This document shows positions 8,958 through 18,265 of a DNA stretch of 64,000 nucleotides, in pieces. Below the pieces are notes generated by a model that did not search any database, was not told where the DNA came from, and was given only the letters and a program-made list of their open reading frames with translations. Source of the stretch: Streptomyces venezuelae (GTDB lineage: Bacteria > Actinomycetota > Actinomycetes > Streptomycetales > Streptomycetaceae); contig NZ_CP029194.1 of assembly GCF_008642375.1 (NCBI RefSeq), positions 2,914,001 to 2,978,000 of the forward strand. Direction: 5' to 3'. The translations under genes and the position numbers were made by a program. Numbering within the stretch: position 1 is the stretch's first letter; the number at the start of each line of letters is the position of its first letter.

Positions 8958-11324
8958 GTGACCATCGCGCCCGCCGATCCGGCCACGGCGATCGAGAGCG
9001 ACGGACCCGGCACCGTGCTGCTGCGGACCCTGACCGATCTCACCGCCGACCTGCCCGACACGGACCCCGGCAAGGTCGCCGCCGCCGCCCTCCGCGGCCG
9101 CAGCGCCGCGTCGGACGAGGCGGAACTGCGCGAGCTGGCCACCGAGGCGGCCGCCGGCCTGATCTCCGAGGACCCGGCCTACTCCCGGCTCGCCGCCCGG
9201 CTCCTGACGATCACCATCGCCGACGAGGCCGCCTCCCAGGGCGCCGTCACCTTCTCGGCCTCCGTCGCCGTCGGTCACCGCGAGGGCCTCATCGCCGACC
9301 GCACCGCCGACTTCGTGACGCTCCACGCCGACCGCCTCGACGCCACGATCGACGGCGCCGGCGACGACCGCTTCGGCTACTTCGGTCTGCGCACCCTCTA
9401 CTCGCGCTACCTGCTGCGTCACCCGATCACCCGCAAGGTCATCGAGACCCCGCAGCACTTCATGCTCCGCGTGGCCTGCGGCCTCGCCGAGGACGAGAGC
9501 GTCCGCGCGCTGGACGAGGTCGCCGCGCTGTACGGCCTGATGAGCCGTCTGGACTACCTCCCCTCCTCCCCCACGCTCTTCAACTCGGGTACGCGCCACC
9601 CGCAGATGTCCTCCTGCTACCTCCTGGACTCCCCGCAGGACGAGCTGGACTCCATCTACGACCGCTACCACCAGGTCGCCCGCCTCTCGAAGCACGCCGG
9701 CGGCATCGGCCTCTCCTACTCCCGCATCCGCGCCCGCGGTTCCCTCATCCGCGGCACCAACGGGCACTCCAACGGCATCGTCCCGTTCCTCAAGACCCTC
9801 GACGCCTCCGTCGCCGCCGTGAACCAGGGCGGCCGTCGCAAGGGCGCCGCGGCCGTCTACCTGGAGACCTGGCACGCGGACATCGAGGAGTTCCTGGAGC
9901 TCCGCGACAACACGGGCGAGGACCAGCGCCGTACGCACAACCTGAACCTGGCGCACTGGATCCCGGACGAGTTCATGCGCCGGGTCAACGCCGACGCCGA
10001 GTGGTCGCTCTTCTCCCCGGCGGACGTGCCCGAGCTCGTCGACCTGTACGGCGAGGAGTTCGACGCCGCCTACCGCGCCGCCGAGGCGAAGGGCCTGGCC
10101 CGCAAGACGATGCCGGCCCGCGACCTGTACGGCCGGATGATGCGGACCCTGGCCCAGACCGGCAACGGCTGGATGACCTTCAAGGACGCCTCGAACCGGA
10201 CGGCCAACCAGACGGCCGAGCCCGGCACGGTCGTCCACTCCTCGAACCTCTGCACCGAGATCATCGAGGTCACGAACGACGGCGAGACGGCCGTCTGCAA
10301 CCTCGGTTCGGTGAACCTGGGTTCGTTCGTGGCCGGCGGGGACATCGACTGGGAGCGGCTCGACGAGACCGTCCGTACGGCCGTCACCTTCCTCGACCGG
10401 GTCGTCGACATCAACTTCTACCCGACCGAGCAGGCCGGGCGTTCCAACGCCCGCTGGCGGCCGGTCGGCCTGGGCGCGATGGGCCTCCAGGACGTCTTCT
10501 TCCAGCTGAAGCTGCCCTTCGACTCGGCGGAGGCGCGCGCCCTGTCGACGAAGATCTCCGAGCGGATCATGCTGGCGGCGTACGAGGCCTCCGCCGATCT
10601 CGCCGAGCGCAGCGGCCCGCTCCCGGCCTGGGAGCAGACCCGCACCGCCCGCGGTGTCCTGCACCCCGACCACTACGACGTCGAGCTCAACTGGCCCGAG
10701 CGCTGGGCCGCCCTGCGCGAGCGGATCGCCACGGTCGGCATGCGCAACAGCCTGCTCCTGGCCATCGCGCCGACGGCGACGATCGCCTCGATCGCCGGCG
10801 TCTACGAGTGCATCGAGCCGCAGGTCTCGAACCTCTTCAAGCGCGAGACGCTGTCGGGCGAGTTCCTCCAGGTCAACTCGTACCTCGTCGACGAGCTGAA
10901 GCGGCTCGGCGTGTGGGACGCCCAGACCCGGGACGCGCTGCGCGACGCGAGCGGCTCGGTCGCGGGCTTCAGCTGGATCCCGGCCGAGGTGCGCGAGCTG
11001 TACCGCACGGCCTGGGAGATCCCGCAGCGCGGGCTGATCGACATGGCCGCCGCGCGCACCCCGTTCCTCGACCAGTCGCAGTCCCTGAACCTGTTCATGG
11101 AGACGCCGACGATCGGCAAGCTGTCGTCGATGTACGCGTACGCCTGGAAGCAGGGGCTGAAGACGACGTACTACCTGCGCTCGCGCCCGGCGACCCGCAT
11201 CGCCCGCGCCGCCCAGGCGTCGGCGCCCGCCGCCGTCCCGATCCCCGTCCAGCAGGCGGCCTCCGACGCGGACGCCCTCGCCTGCTCCCTTGAGAACCCC
11301 GAGTCCTGCGAGGCCTGCCAGTAA
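8958..11324 (+). CDS. nrdA: ribonucleoside-diphosphate reductase alpha subunit, class Ia
   Basis: 788 residues from the GTG at 8958, chosen for the GAGGGAGAG ribosome site. It reduces ribonucleoside diphosphates to deoxyribonucleotides together with NrdB. The active-site motif NLCTEI places the catalytic Cys at about residue 432 with Asn 430 and Glu 434. The C-terminal tail ends in CEAC, the redox pair that regenerates the active site. The N-terminus is shaped like the allosteric region but is shorter than in E. coli. It is preceded by a cobalamin riboswitch, and its stop overlaps the nrdB ATG by one base (TAATG). Confidence 0.95.
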   Translation: MTIAPADPATAIESDGPGTVLLRTLTDLTADLPDTDPGKVAAAALRGRSAASDEAELRELATEAAAGLISEDPAYSRLAARLLTITIADEAASQGAVTFSASVAVGHREGLIADRTADFVTLHADRLDATIDGAGDDRFGYFGLRTLYSRYLLRHPITRKVIETPQHFMLRVACGLAEDESVRALDEVAALYGLMSRLDYLPSSPTLFNSGTRHPQMSSCYLLDSPQDELDSIYDRYHQVARLSKHAGGIGLSYSRIRARGSLIRGTNGHSNGIVPFLKTLDASVAAVNQGGRRKGAAAVYLETWHADIEEFLELRDNTGEDQRRTHNLNLAHWIPDEFMRRVNADAEWSLFSPADVPELVDLYGEEFDAAYRAAEAKGLARKTMPARDLYGRMMRTLAQTGNGWMTFKDASNRTANQTAEPGTVVHSSNLCTEIIEVTNDGETAVCNLGSVNLGSFVAGGDIDWERLDETVRTAVTFLDRVVDINFYPTEQAGRSNARWRPVGLGAMGLQDVFFQLKLPFDSAEARALSTKISERIMLAAYEASADLAERSGPLPAWEQTRTARGVLHPDHYDVELNWPERWAALRERIATVGMRNSLLLAIAPTATIASIAGVYECIEPQVSNLFKRETLSGEFLQVNSYLVDELKRLGVWDAQTRDALRDASGSVAGFSWIPAEVRELYRTAWEIPQRGLIDMAAARTPFLDQSQSLNLFMETPTIGKLSSMYAYAWKQGLKTTYYLRSRPATRIARAAQASAPAAVPIPVQQAASDADALACSLENPESCEACQ

Positions 11325-12340
11325 TGAGCACCATCGAGAACAAGAACCTCCTGGACCCGGGCTTCGAGCTGACGCTGCGTCCGATGCGCTACCCGGACTT
11401 CTACGAGCGCTACCGCGACGCGATCAAGAACACGTGGACGGTGGAGGAGGTCGACCTCCACTCGGACGTCGCCGACCTCGCCAAGCTCACCCCCGGTGAG
11501 CAGCACATGATCGGCCGGCTCGTCGCGTTCTTCGCGACCGGCGACTCGATCGTGTCGAACAACCTCGTGCTGACGCTGTACAAGCACATCAACTCCCCCG
11601 AGGCGCGCCTGTACCTCTCGCGCCAGCTGTTCGAGGAGGCCGTGCACGTCCAGTTCTATCTGACGCTGCTCGACACCTACCTGCCCGACCCGGACGACCG
11701 CGCCGCCGCGTTCGACGCGGTCGAGGAGATCCCCTCCATCCGCGAGAAGGCGCAGTTCTGCTTCCGCTGGATGGACTCGGTGGAGAAGATCGAGAAGCTG
11801 GAGACGGCCGCCGACCGCCGCCGCTTCCTGCTGAACCTGATCTGCTTCGCGGCGTGCATCGAGGGCCTGTTCTTCTACGGCGCCTTCGCGTACGTGTACT
11901 GGTTCCGGTCCCGCGGCCTGCTGCACGGCCTGGCCACGGGCACCAACTGGGTCTTCCGCGACGAGACGATGCACATGAACTTCGCCTTCGAGGTCGTGGA
12001 CACCGTCCGCAAGGAGGAGCCGGAGCTCTTCGACGACGCCCTCCAGCAGCAGGTCACCGACATGCTCAGGGAGGCCGTCGAGGCGGAGCTGCAGTTCGGC
12101 CGCGACCTGTGCGGCGACGGCCTGCCCGGCATGAACACCGAGTCGATGCGCGAGTACCTCCAGTGCGTCGCCGACCAGCGCCTGGTCCGTCTCGGCTTCC
12201 CCCCGGTCTACGGCTCCGAGAACCCCTTCGCGTTCATGGAGCTCCAGGGCGTCCAGGAACTGACCAACTTCTTCGAGCGCCGCCCGTCCGCCTACCAGGT
12301 GGCCGTCGAGGGCTCGGTGGACCTGGACGAGGACTTCTAG
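11324..12340 (+). CDS. nrdB: ribonucleoside-diphosphate reductase beta subunit, class Ia
   Basis: 338 residues. Di-iron ligands are visible in EEAVHVQFY (Glu and His, with the radical Tyr four residues after the His) and DETMHMNFAFE. It therefore has the tyrosyl-radical type of cofactor. It pairs with NrdA and is translationally coupled to it. A strong terminator follows and no nrdS-like gene is present downstream; the next gene is convergent. Confidence 0.95.
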   Translation: MSTIENKNLLDPGFELTLRPMRYPDFYERYRDAIKNTWTVEEVDLHSDVADLAKLTPGEQHMIGRLVAFFATGDSIVSNNLVLTLYKHINSPEARLYLSRQLFEEAVHVQFYLTLLDTYLPDPDDRAAAFDAVEEIPSIREKAQFCFRWMDSVEKIEKLETAADRRRFLLNLICFAACIEGLFFYGAFAYVYWFRSRGLLHGLATGTNWVFRDETMHMNFAFEVVDTVRKEEPELFDDALQQQVTDMLREAVEAELQFGRDLCGDGLPGMNTESMREYLQCVADQRLVRLGFPPVYGSENPFAFMELQGVQELTNFFERRPSAYQVAVEGSVDLDEDF

Positions 12341-12365
12341 GACCCGGCCGGTCCGGCTGTACGAG

Positions 12366-12402
12366 GAAGGGCCCCGCACTCCGAGTGAGTGCGGGGCCCT
12401 TC
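12366..12402. terminator. bidirectional terminator between nrdB and def
   Basis: A stem of about 16 bases, GAAGGGCCCCGCACTC paired with GAGTGCGGGGCCCTTC, with a five-base loop. It lies between two convergent genes and can serve both. Confidence 0.9.
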
Positions 12403-12421
12403 TCCGTACGCGTACCGGCGA

Positions 12422-13060
12422 TCAGGCGTTCGGCACCGTCTCGTAGCGCGGGGTGCCCTCTTCCATCTGGCGCAGGGCGTCCTTGCGGTCGCGCTTGGAG
12501 AGGCGGTCGATGTACAGGTAGCCGTACAGGTGGTCCGTCTCGTGCTGGAGGCAGCGGGCGAAGTAGCCGGTGCCGCGCACCTTGATCGGGTTGCCCTGGG
12601 CGTCCTGGCCGCTGACCACCGCGTAGTCGGGGCGGCCCAGCTCGGCGTAGGCGGTCGGCACGGACAGGCAGCCCTCGTTGGACTCGTCCAGGTGGCGCTG
12701 GTCGGCCGGGAGCTCCTCCAGGACCGGGTTGACGACGACACCGGTGTGCCGGACGCCCTCGTCGTCGGGGCAGTCGTAGACGAAGACCTTGAGGTCGACA
12801 CCGATCTGGTTCGCGGCCAGGCCCACGCCCTCGGCGGCCTTCTGGCTGGCGAACATGTCGTCGATCAGCGCCGCGAGCTTCTCGTCGAACTCCGTGACGT
12901 CCTTGCACTCCTTGTGGAGCACGGGGTTGCCGACGACGGTGATCGGGCGGGCCGTGCCGCGCTCGCGGTAGGCGAGCTCACGCGCCTCGCAGTCCTCCGT
13001 GTCCACGACGAAGCCGTCGTTCACGTCGTTGATCTGCTCGTCAGTGTCCTGCTGCGTCAT
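12422..13060 (-). CDS. def: peptide deformylase
   Basis: 212 residues. It removes the formyl group from the initiator methionine of new proteins. All three signature motifs are present: GVGLAANQ at 78-85, EGCLS at 129-133 with the metal-binding Cys 131, and HETDH at 173-177 with the two metal-binding His and the catalytic Glu. About 40 extra acidic residues precede the catalytic domain, making it longer than the usual 170-190 residues. It is a single gene that converges on nrdB. Confidence 0.95.
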   Translation of the reverse strand: MTQQDTDEQINDVNDGFVVDTEDCEARELAYRERGTARPITVVGNPVLHKECKDVTEFDEKLAALIDDMFASQKAAEGVGLAANQIGVDLKVFVYDCPDDEGVRHTGVVVNPVLEELPADQRHLDESNEGCLSVPTAYAELGRPDYAVVSGQDAQGNPIKVRGTGYFARCLQHETDHLYGYLYIDRLSKRDRKDALRQMEEGTPRYETVPNA

Positions 13061-13120
13061 GTCCGGCGCGTGCCTTCCTCGGAACCTCAGTAAACGATCC
13101 CGTACAGCCTACGGGCAGCG

Positions 13121-14101
13121 TCAGCAGACCTCTTCCAGATCCCGCCACTCACGGCTGTCGGGGCTGTCCGCCACCCACCCGTCGAGGAGTCCGCGCACCA
13201 GGCCCGCCGGGGCCGCGATGCCGCACTCCCGCTCCGGGACCCAGAGCTCGCCGGGCGAGCGGTGGCCGAGCGGCCCGGGGTGCCCCGGCTCGCTGTGGTC
13301 GTGCGGGTCGGAGTGCTCGCCCTCGCCCTCGGCGCTCGGCATCGTCGACTCCGAGCAGGCGCGGCAGAGCAGCCGCACGGAGGACGACCAGTCCTCGGCG
13401 GCGAAGCCGGCCTCGGCGGCGAGCTGCTCCAGGGCGTCCCGGTCGTCCTCGGTGGCGGCCTCCAGGAGGACCACCCAGGTGGGGACGGGCGACGGCGCCC
13501 ACAGCTCGATCTCGTCGAAGACCGGGTAGGACGGGCCTGCGGTGGTGGTGCGCTCGCCGTTCGGCACGCCGTCGTGGAGGACGACCTCGCCCCAGCGGCG
13601 CCCCGAGGACGGCAGCGGGATGGAGAGGACCTCCATGCGGGCCGGGTCCAGCCTGCGGCCCCAGACGACCTCGGCCTCGCCCTCGGGCGAGAGGCGGACG
13701 GCGGCGCTGCCCAGCTCCATGCCGGCGGGCTCGCCGGTGCCCGCGGCGGCGCCGGGCACCTTCAGGCCGTACGCCTGCCAGGCGCGGCGGGCCAGCGGCC
13801 AGTCCTGGAGCGCGGTCGCCGCGATGCCGACGTTCCACCAGTCGGGGGCGCCGGTCTCCTTGTCGAGCAGCGCGACCGCGCGCAGGCCGGCGGCCCGGGC
13901 CTGTTCCCAGTCGTGCCGGAACTTGTGCAGCAGGGCCAGGTTGAACCAGGACTCCGAGAGCCAGGGCTCCAGATCCGCCGCACGTGTCAGCAGCGCGCCG
14001 GCGTCCTCGTACCGGCCGTCGCCGATCAGCGTGAACGCGCGGTCGGTGGCCTGCCGCCACGAGGCGGAGGGCCGATGCCGTACCTTCCCGAAGATCCTCA
14101 C
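13121..14101 (-). CDS. tetratricopeptide repeat protein
   Basis: 326 residues from the GTG at 14101 (RIFGKVRHRPSASWRQ...). Residues of roughly 15-120 form TPR-like helix pairs (ATDRAFTLIGDGRYEDAGALL, then SWFNLALLHKFRHDWEQARAA). The C-terminal half has no recognised domain and includes a His/Pro/Gly-rich stretch with a lone CRAC. It is widely found in this genus, but I know of no function. A start 48 bases upstream is open but would add an atypical Glu/Arg-rich tail. Confidence 0.75.
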   Translation of the reverse strand: MRIFGKVRHRPSASWRQATDRAFTLIGDGRYEDAGALLTRAADLEPWLSESWFNLALLHKFRHDWEQARAAGLRAVALLDKETGAPDWWNVGIAATALQDWPLARRAWQAYGLKVPGAAAGTGEPAGMELGSAAVRLSPEGEAEVVWGRRLDPARMEVLSIPLPSSGRRWGEVVLHDGVPNGERTTTAGPSYPVFDEIELWAPSPVPTWVVLLEAATEDDRDALEQLAAEAGFAAEDWSSSVRLLCRACSESTMPSAEGEGEHSDPHDHSEPGHPGPLGHRSPGELWVPERECGIAAPAGLVRGLLDGWVADSPDSREWRDLEEVC

Positions 14102-14181
14102 GATTCCCGCCTGCCGGTCGCTTTCACCCTCTTGTTCGCATCCAACCATGCCCGGTCGGACGCGCGCTCATTACCCATGGG

Positions 14182-15438
14182 TTACCCAGCGACGGCCGAG
14201 GTCACCCCAGGCGCTCCGCCCCGCGCCAGGACCCTGGCCAGGGACTCCACGACGTCCGGATGGTAGTCGCGCGCGGTGCCCAGGCGGAGCCGCTCCAGGG
14301 CTTCCAGGGCGGCGCCCGCCCCGTCGCCCGCGAGGTCGTCGTAGGCGTTCACGGTCCGGACGATCCGGGCCGCCAGAGGCTGCTCGCGGTACGGATCGGC
14401 CTGCCGCTCGACGACCAGGGCGACGGCCGCGGGGGCCCCGGTCCTGCGGACGACCTCGCCGCCGAGGAGGGCGATACGGCGCTGCTCCTCGACCGGGAGG
14501 AGGGCGGTGGCGCCGCCCTCGACCGGGTCGACGAGGGAGAGCTGTCCGATGTCGTGCATGAGCGCCGCGTACTCCAGGACGGTCAGCTCGGCCCCGGAGA
14601 GCCCCAGCTCGCGCCCGACGGCCGCGCTGAGCGCGGCGACCCGGTGGGCGTGGCCGGGCGGGGTGCAGCCGGCGATCTCGGTGGCCCGGGCCAGTGAGGC
14701 GATGGTCTGCCGGTTGACGGTCCGCACGGCCGCGTACCGCCGGAAGGAGACCTGGGTGAGCAGGAGCGGTACGGCGAGCACGGGCAGCGCCCACAGCCCG
14801 GCGGCGGCCACGGCGAGCGCCATGACGGCGCCCGTGGCGCAGACGGCCGATCCGATGCCGAGGAGGGCGCGCAGCTCGTCGCGGAGGAGGGGGCCGAACG
14901 GGAATCCGGTGCGGGCGCGGAGCAGGACGGCGGCGAGCACGGCGTCGCAGAGGGCGGTCAGGACGAGCAGGAGCAGCAGGAAGAAGGCGTACGACGGGCC
15001 CTGGCCGAGGTGCTCGACGACGGCGCCGGAGTTGTAGAGGGGCTGGAAGCAGAGGGCGGCGAAGGCGACGGTGAGGACCCGGCGGGCGAGGTGGTCGGTG
15101 TCGGGGCCGTCTCCCCTGGCCAGGTGGGGGACGATCCCGGCGAGGCCGCCGGCGACGACGACGGCGACGATCTGGAGGACGCCGTGGGTGGTGGCGGTGC
15201 CGGCGTCGTTCCCGAGCAGGGCGTACGCGAGGGCTCCCGCGGCGGCGAGAGGTGCGGGCTCCCTCTCGCCGGGGGCGGCGCCCCAGCGGGCGAGCTCGCC
15301 GAGGGCGATGAGCGCGCCGAAGGCGAGGGCGTTGCCGGGCTCGTCGACGCCGTACCAGAAGGTGGCGCCGAATCCGGCGAGGCTCAGCAGCAGGGCCGCG
15401 CCGTTCACGGTTCCGACGGTGAGGGCCCCTGGCCTCAT
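14182..15438 (-). CDS. membrane HD-domain protein
   Basis: 418 residues. The N-terminal two-thirds hold about six to seven membrane segments. The C-terminal part has an HD signature (ALMHDIGQLSLVDP) but no GYP motif: the matching place reads LVVERQADPY. It is probably a paralogue of the upstream HD-GYP gene with altered or lost cyclic-di-GMP phosphodiesterase activity. It starts with ATG overlapping the stop of the upstream gene (ATGA), so the two are made together and may work as a pair. Confidence 0.8.
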   Translation of the reverse strand: MRPGALTVGTVNGAALLLSLAGFGATFWYGVDEPGNALAFGALIALGELARWGAAPGEREPAPLAAAGALAYALLGNDAGTATTHGVLQIVAVVVAGGLAGIVPHLARGDGPDTDHLARRVLTVAFAALCFQPLYNSGAVVEHLGQGPSYAFFLLLLLVLTALCDAVLAAVLLRARTGFPFGPLLRDELRALLGIGSAVCATGAVMALAVAAAGLWALPVLAVPLLLTQVSFRRYAAVRTVNRQTIASLARATEIAGCTPPGHAHRVAALSAAVGRELGLSGAELTVLEYAALMHDIGQLSLVDPVEGGATALLPVEEQRRIALLGGEVVRRTGAPAAVALVVERQADPYREQPLAARIVRTVNAYDDLAGDGAGAALEALERLRLGTARDYHPDVVESLARVLARGGAPGVTSAVAG

Positions 15439-16880
15439 GCGCGCTCCTTCGGCCGGGCGGTCAGGGGGGTGTCCGGCGCACGCGGCGGGGGCACGTCCTC
15501 ACCGGCCGGGGAGTCGCCCGCCGGGGGGTCGGTCGGCCGCGGTGCCGGGAGCGGCGGGAGTCCCTGGGGCGTCTCGTCGGCGGTGACGCCGGTCTGCCAG
15601 CCGTGCCGGTCGAGGGCCCGGACCAGGGCGGCGACCATGCGGGGGTCGAACTGGCGGCCCGCGCACCGCTCCAGCTCGGCGACGGCGGTCGGGACCGGGC
15701 GGGCCCGGCTGTAGGAGCGGGTGGAGGTCATGGCGTCGAAGGCGTCGGCGACGGCGACCACCCGGGCGAACTCGGGGATCTGCTCGCCGTGGAGCCCGTA
15801 CGGGTAACCGCTGCCGTCCATGCGCTCGTGGTGGTGCAGGATCGCGCCCCTGGCCTCGCCGAGGAAGCCGATGCCGCGGACCATCTCGTGTCCGTACTCC
15901 GGGTGCAGTTCGATGACCCGGCGCTCCTCCGGGGTCAGCGGCCCGTCCTTGCGGAGCACGCGCGTGGGCACGCCCAGCTTCCCGACGTCGTGGAGGATCC
16001 CGGCGAACCGCACGACGTCGAGCCGGTCCTCCGCCATGCCGAGCTCACGGGCGATCAGGACGGAGGCGTGGCCGACCCGTTCGCTGTGGCCGCGGGTGTA
16101 CCGGTCCTTGATGTCGACGGCCTGGACGAGGGCGCGGATGGTGGCCTGGTGGGCGGCGCGCTCGCGGTGGTACTGGGCGAAGACCCAGCAGGAGATGTAC
16201 ATCGGCAGCAGGACGAAGAGGGCGGCGGCCGGTCCGTACGAGCTGCGCCAGAGCACGGCCATCATCAGCCCGGCGAGGCCGTGCACGGCGTGCGGGGCGA
16301 GGGCCCGCCCCAGGAGTCCGCGCCAGGCCGCGCCGGCCGGGAGCCCTTCGGCGGTGGCCCGGATGCCGCCGTCGAGGGCGGTCAGGACCAGGCAGAAGGT
16401 GAGCGCGGCGGCGCCCGCGGGCAGCAGGGCGTACGGGAAGTCGGGTGCGTCCGGGCCGTTTCCGAGGGCGGTGGAGCCGCCCAGGGCGCCGGCGGCGAGG
16501 GCGGCGGCCCAGACGGCGAGGGCCGTGGCGGCGGCCCGCCAGGCGCGGCGCGGTCCGGCGGGCGGTTCCTCGACGCGGGCGAGGAGGCTGCCGGGCAGCG
16601 CGGTGAGCGCGGCGGCGGCGGGCGGCAGGAGCAGCGCGGAGGCGAGCAGGACGGGGAAGAAGGAGCCGGTGCCCATGGGGACGGAGCCGCCGAGGGCTCG
16701 GCCGAGGAACGGGCAGCGGGCCGGCAGCTCGCAGAGCGCGTACAGGGCGGCGAGGAGTGCGACGGTGCCCCAGGGGGTGGCCGCGCCGGGACGCACCGCG
16801 GGCAGGAGGCAGGCCGCGGCGGCGAGCAGGGCGCAGCCGATGTACACGGCGGCCGCCCTCGGAATGCCCCTCTCGCCCAT
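15435..16880 (-). CDS. membrane HD-GYP domain protein
   Basis: About 481 residues from the ATG at 16880. The open frame continues to a TTG at 16955, and GTG codons at 16892 and 16883 are also possible. Six to eight membrane segments precede a complete HD-GYP domain: GHSERVGHA, FAGILHDVGKLGVP and HHHERMDGSGYPYG, followed by ADAFDAMTSTRSY. This fold hydrolyses cyclic di-GMP in other bacteria, but activity in Streptomyces family members is not established. An AT-rich stretch at 16945-16968 is a likely promoter and argues against the longest start. Confidence 0.8.
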   Translation of the reverse strand: MGERGIPRAAAVYIGCALLAAAACLLPAVRPGAATPWGTVALLAALYALCELPARCPFLGRALGGSVPMGTGSFFPVLLASALLLPPAAAALTALPGSLLARVEEPPAGPRRAWRAAATALAVWAAALAAGALGGSTALGNGPDAPDFPYALLPAGAAALTFCLVLTALDGGIRATAEGLPAGAAWRGLLGRALAPHAVHGLAGLMMAVLWRSSYGPAAALFVLLPMYISCWVFAQYHRERAAHQATIRALVQAVDIKDRYTRGHSERVGHASVLIARELGMAEDRLDVVRFAGILHDVGKLGVPTRVLRKDGPLTPEERRVIELHPEYGHEMVRGIGFLGEARGAILHHHERMDGSGYPYGLHGEQIPEFARVVAVADAFDAMTSTRSYSRARPVPTAVAELERCAGRQFDPRMVAALVRALDRHGWQTGVTADETPQGLPPLPAPRPTDPPAGDSPAGEDVPPPRAPDTPLTARPKERA

Positions 16881-16971
16881 CACACCCGTCACGCTAGCGA
16901 GTCGGGCGGTCGGAGTCGTCGCGCTGCGGCCGATTCGCACCATCGGGTGATACAAGCTGATATATGCGTGG

Positions 16972-16998
16972 GGCCGCCGCGATCGCTTCGCGGCGGCC
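16972..16998 (-). terminator. terminator after rsrA
   Basis: GGCCGCCGCG / CGCGGCGGCC with a seven-base loop, about 20 bases beyond the rsrA stop on the minus strand. Confidence 0.8.
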
Positions 16999-17018
16999 TC
17001 GGTCCCCGGACCGCTCGC

Positions 17019-17360
17019 CTACTCCTGCGGAGCAGGAGTGGCCGTCGGTGTGGGCGTGTGCGTCGCCGGGGCGACCGCGGTGATGTCCTGCTCGGGCACC
17101 AGCTGACCCGAGCGGATCAGGTCGATCCGGCCCATGACCTTGGACCGCAGGTCGGTGGGGACGTCGTCACTGCCGCAGCAGCGCTTGACGAGCTTCTTCA
17201 CCGCCTGCTCCAGGCCGTACTTCTCCAGGCACGGGGAGCACTCCTCGAAGTGCACCTCGAACTTGGTGCAGTCACTGTCGGGCATCTCTTTGTCGAGGAA
17301 CTCGTAGAGATGATCCAGGACCTCTGAGCAATCCGTCTCGTGCGGCTCTCCGCAGCTCAT
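17019..17360 (-). CDS. rsrA: zinc-binding redox-sensing anti-sigma factor RsrA
   Basis: 113 residues. The ZAS-domain ligands and redox residues sit exactly where they do in S. coelicolor RsrA: Cys 3, 11, 31, 41, 44, 61 and 62 and His 37. In the reduced zinc form it binds SigR. Thiol oxidation forms disulphides, releases zinc and frees SigR. The Pro/Thr-rich C-terminal tail is not conserved. It overlaps the sigR stop by four bases, so sigma factor and antagonist are made together. Confidence 0.97.
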   Translation of the reverse strand: MSCGEPHETDCSEVLDHLYEFLDKEMPDSDCTKFEVHFEECSPCLEKYGLEQAVKKLVKRCCGSDDVPTDLRSKVMGRIDLIRSGQLVPEQDITAVAPATHTPTPTATPAPQE

Positions 17361-18178
17361 GAGCCCGAGCCTTTCAGATCGTTCGACGACTCTCCGGCGC
17401 CCGCGGGTACCAGCCCGCGGTCGCGGGCGTAGTCCTCGAGCATGCCGCGCAGCTGGCGGCGGCCCCGGTGCAGTCGGGACATCACCGTACCGATGGGTGT
17501 CCCCATGATGTCCGCGATCTCCTTGTACGCAAAGCCCTCGACATCCGCCAGATAGACGGCGATGCGGAACTCCTCGGGGATCGCCTGCAGCGCTTCCTTC
17601 ACGTCGGAGTCGGGCAGGTGGTCGAGCGCCTGCGACTCTGCGGAGCGCAGACCGGTCGACATGTGCGACTCGGCGCGGGCGAGCTGCCAGTCCTCGATCT
17701 CCTCGGCGGCGCTGCGCTGGGGCTCACGCTGCTTCTTGCGGTACGAGTTGATGAAGGTGTTCGTGAGGATCCGGTACAGCCACGCCTTGAGGTTCGTGCC
17801 CTCGCGGAACTGGTGGAAGGATCCGTACGCCTTGGCGTAGGTCTCCTGCACCAGGTCCTCCGCGTCCGCGGGGTTGCGCGTCATGCGCAGCGCGGCGGAG
17901 TACATCTGGTCGAGGAATCCGAGGGCGTCACGCTCGAAGCGCGCGTTGCGCTCGGCGGTCGTCTCCTCGGGGCCGTCGTCGGTCCCTGTGTCGGTCCCAG
18001 TGACCGGACCCACCTCCTCCAGCGTGGTGGCGAGCCCGAAGGTGGACCCACTCGTTTCGGAGGATAGACGAGGAACCGCTCCGCCCGCCGCCCGAATAGG
18101 GGCGACCTTGGGAGCGGGCAGCACTGTCCAGTCGAGGTCAGCGGCCTGCGCGCGCTCGGGGCAGATGGTCGAACCCAT
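17357..18178 (-). CDS. sigR: ECF sigma factor SigR, long isoform frame
   Basis: 273 residues from the upstream ATG at 18178. The core form starts at the GTG at 18013 and has 218 residues. The difference is exactly 55 residues, the size reported for the unstable SigR' isoform of S. coelicolor. Region 2 includes [20 protein letters not shown] and region 4 [19 protein letters not shown]. It transcribes thiol-repair genes from GGGAAT/GTT promoters. A perfect copy of that promoter lies upstream at 18223-18249, giving positive autoregulation through the long form. GGAGGAG directly abuts the internal GTG, an unusually tight spacing. Confidence 0.95.
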   Translation of the reverse strand: MGSTICPERAQAADLDWTVLPAPKVAPIRAAGGAVPRLSSETSGSTFGLATTLEEVGPVTGTDTGTDDGPEETTAERNARFERDALGFLDQMYSAALRMTRNPADAEDLVQETYAKAYGSFHQFREGTNLKAWLYRILTNTFINSYRKKQREPQRSAAEEIEDWQLARAESHMSTGLRSAESQALDHLPDSDVKEALQAIPEEFRIAVYLADVEGFAYKEIADIMGTPIGTVMSRLHRGRRQLRGMLEDYARDRGLVPAGAGESSNDLKGSGS

Positions 18179-18222
18179 GCGACGGACTCCCTCTTCCTTG
18201 CTCTCACACCGACGCTCTCCAC

Positions 18223-18249
18223 AACAGAGGTGCCCGGCCGGACATTCCC
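18223..18249 (-). promoter_or_regulatory. SigR-dependent promoter of sigR (sigRp2-like)
   Basis: On the minus strand GGGAAT at 18249-18244 is followed after exactly 18 bases by GTT at 18225-18223. This is the known SigR consensus. It ends 45 bases before the ATG of the long SigR form. Confidence 0.9.
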
Positions 18250-18265
18250 GGTACGGGCACGGATG

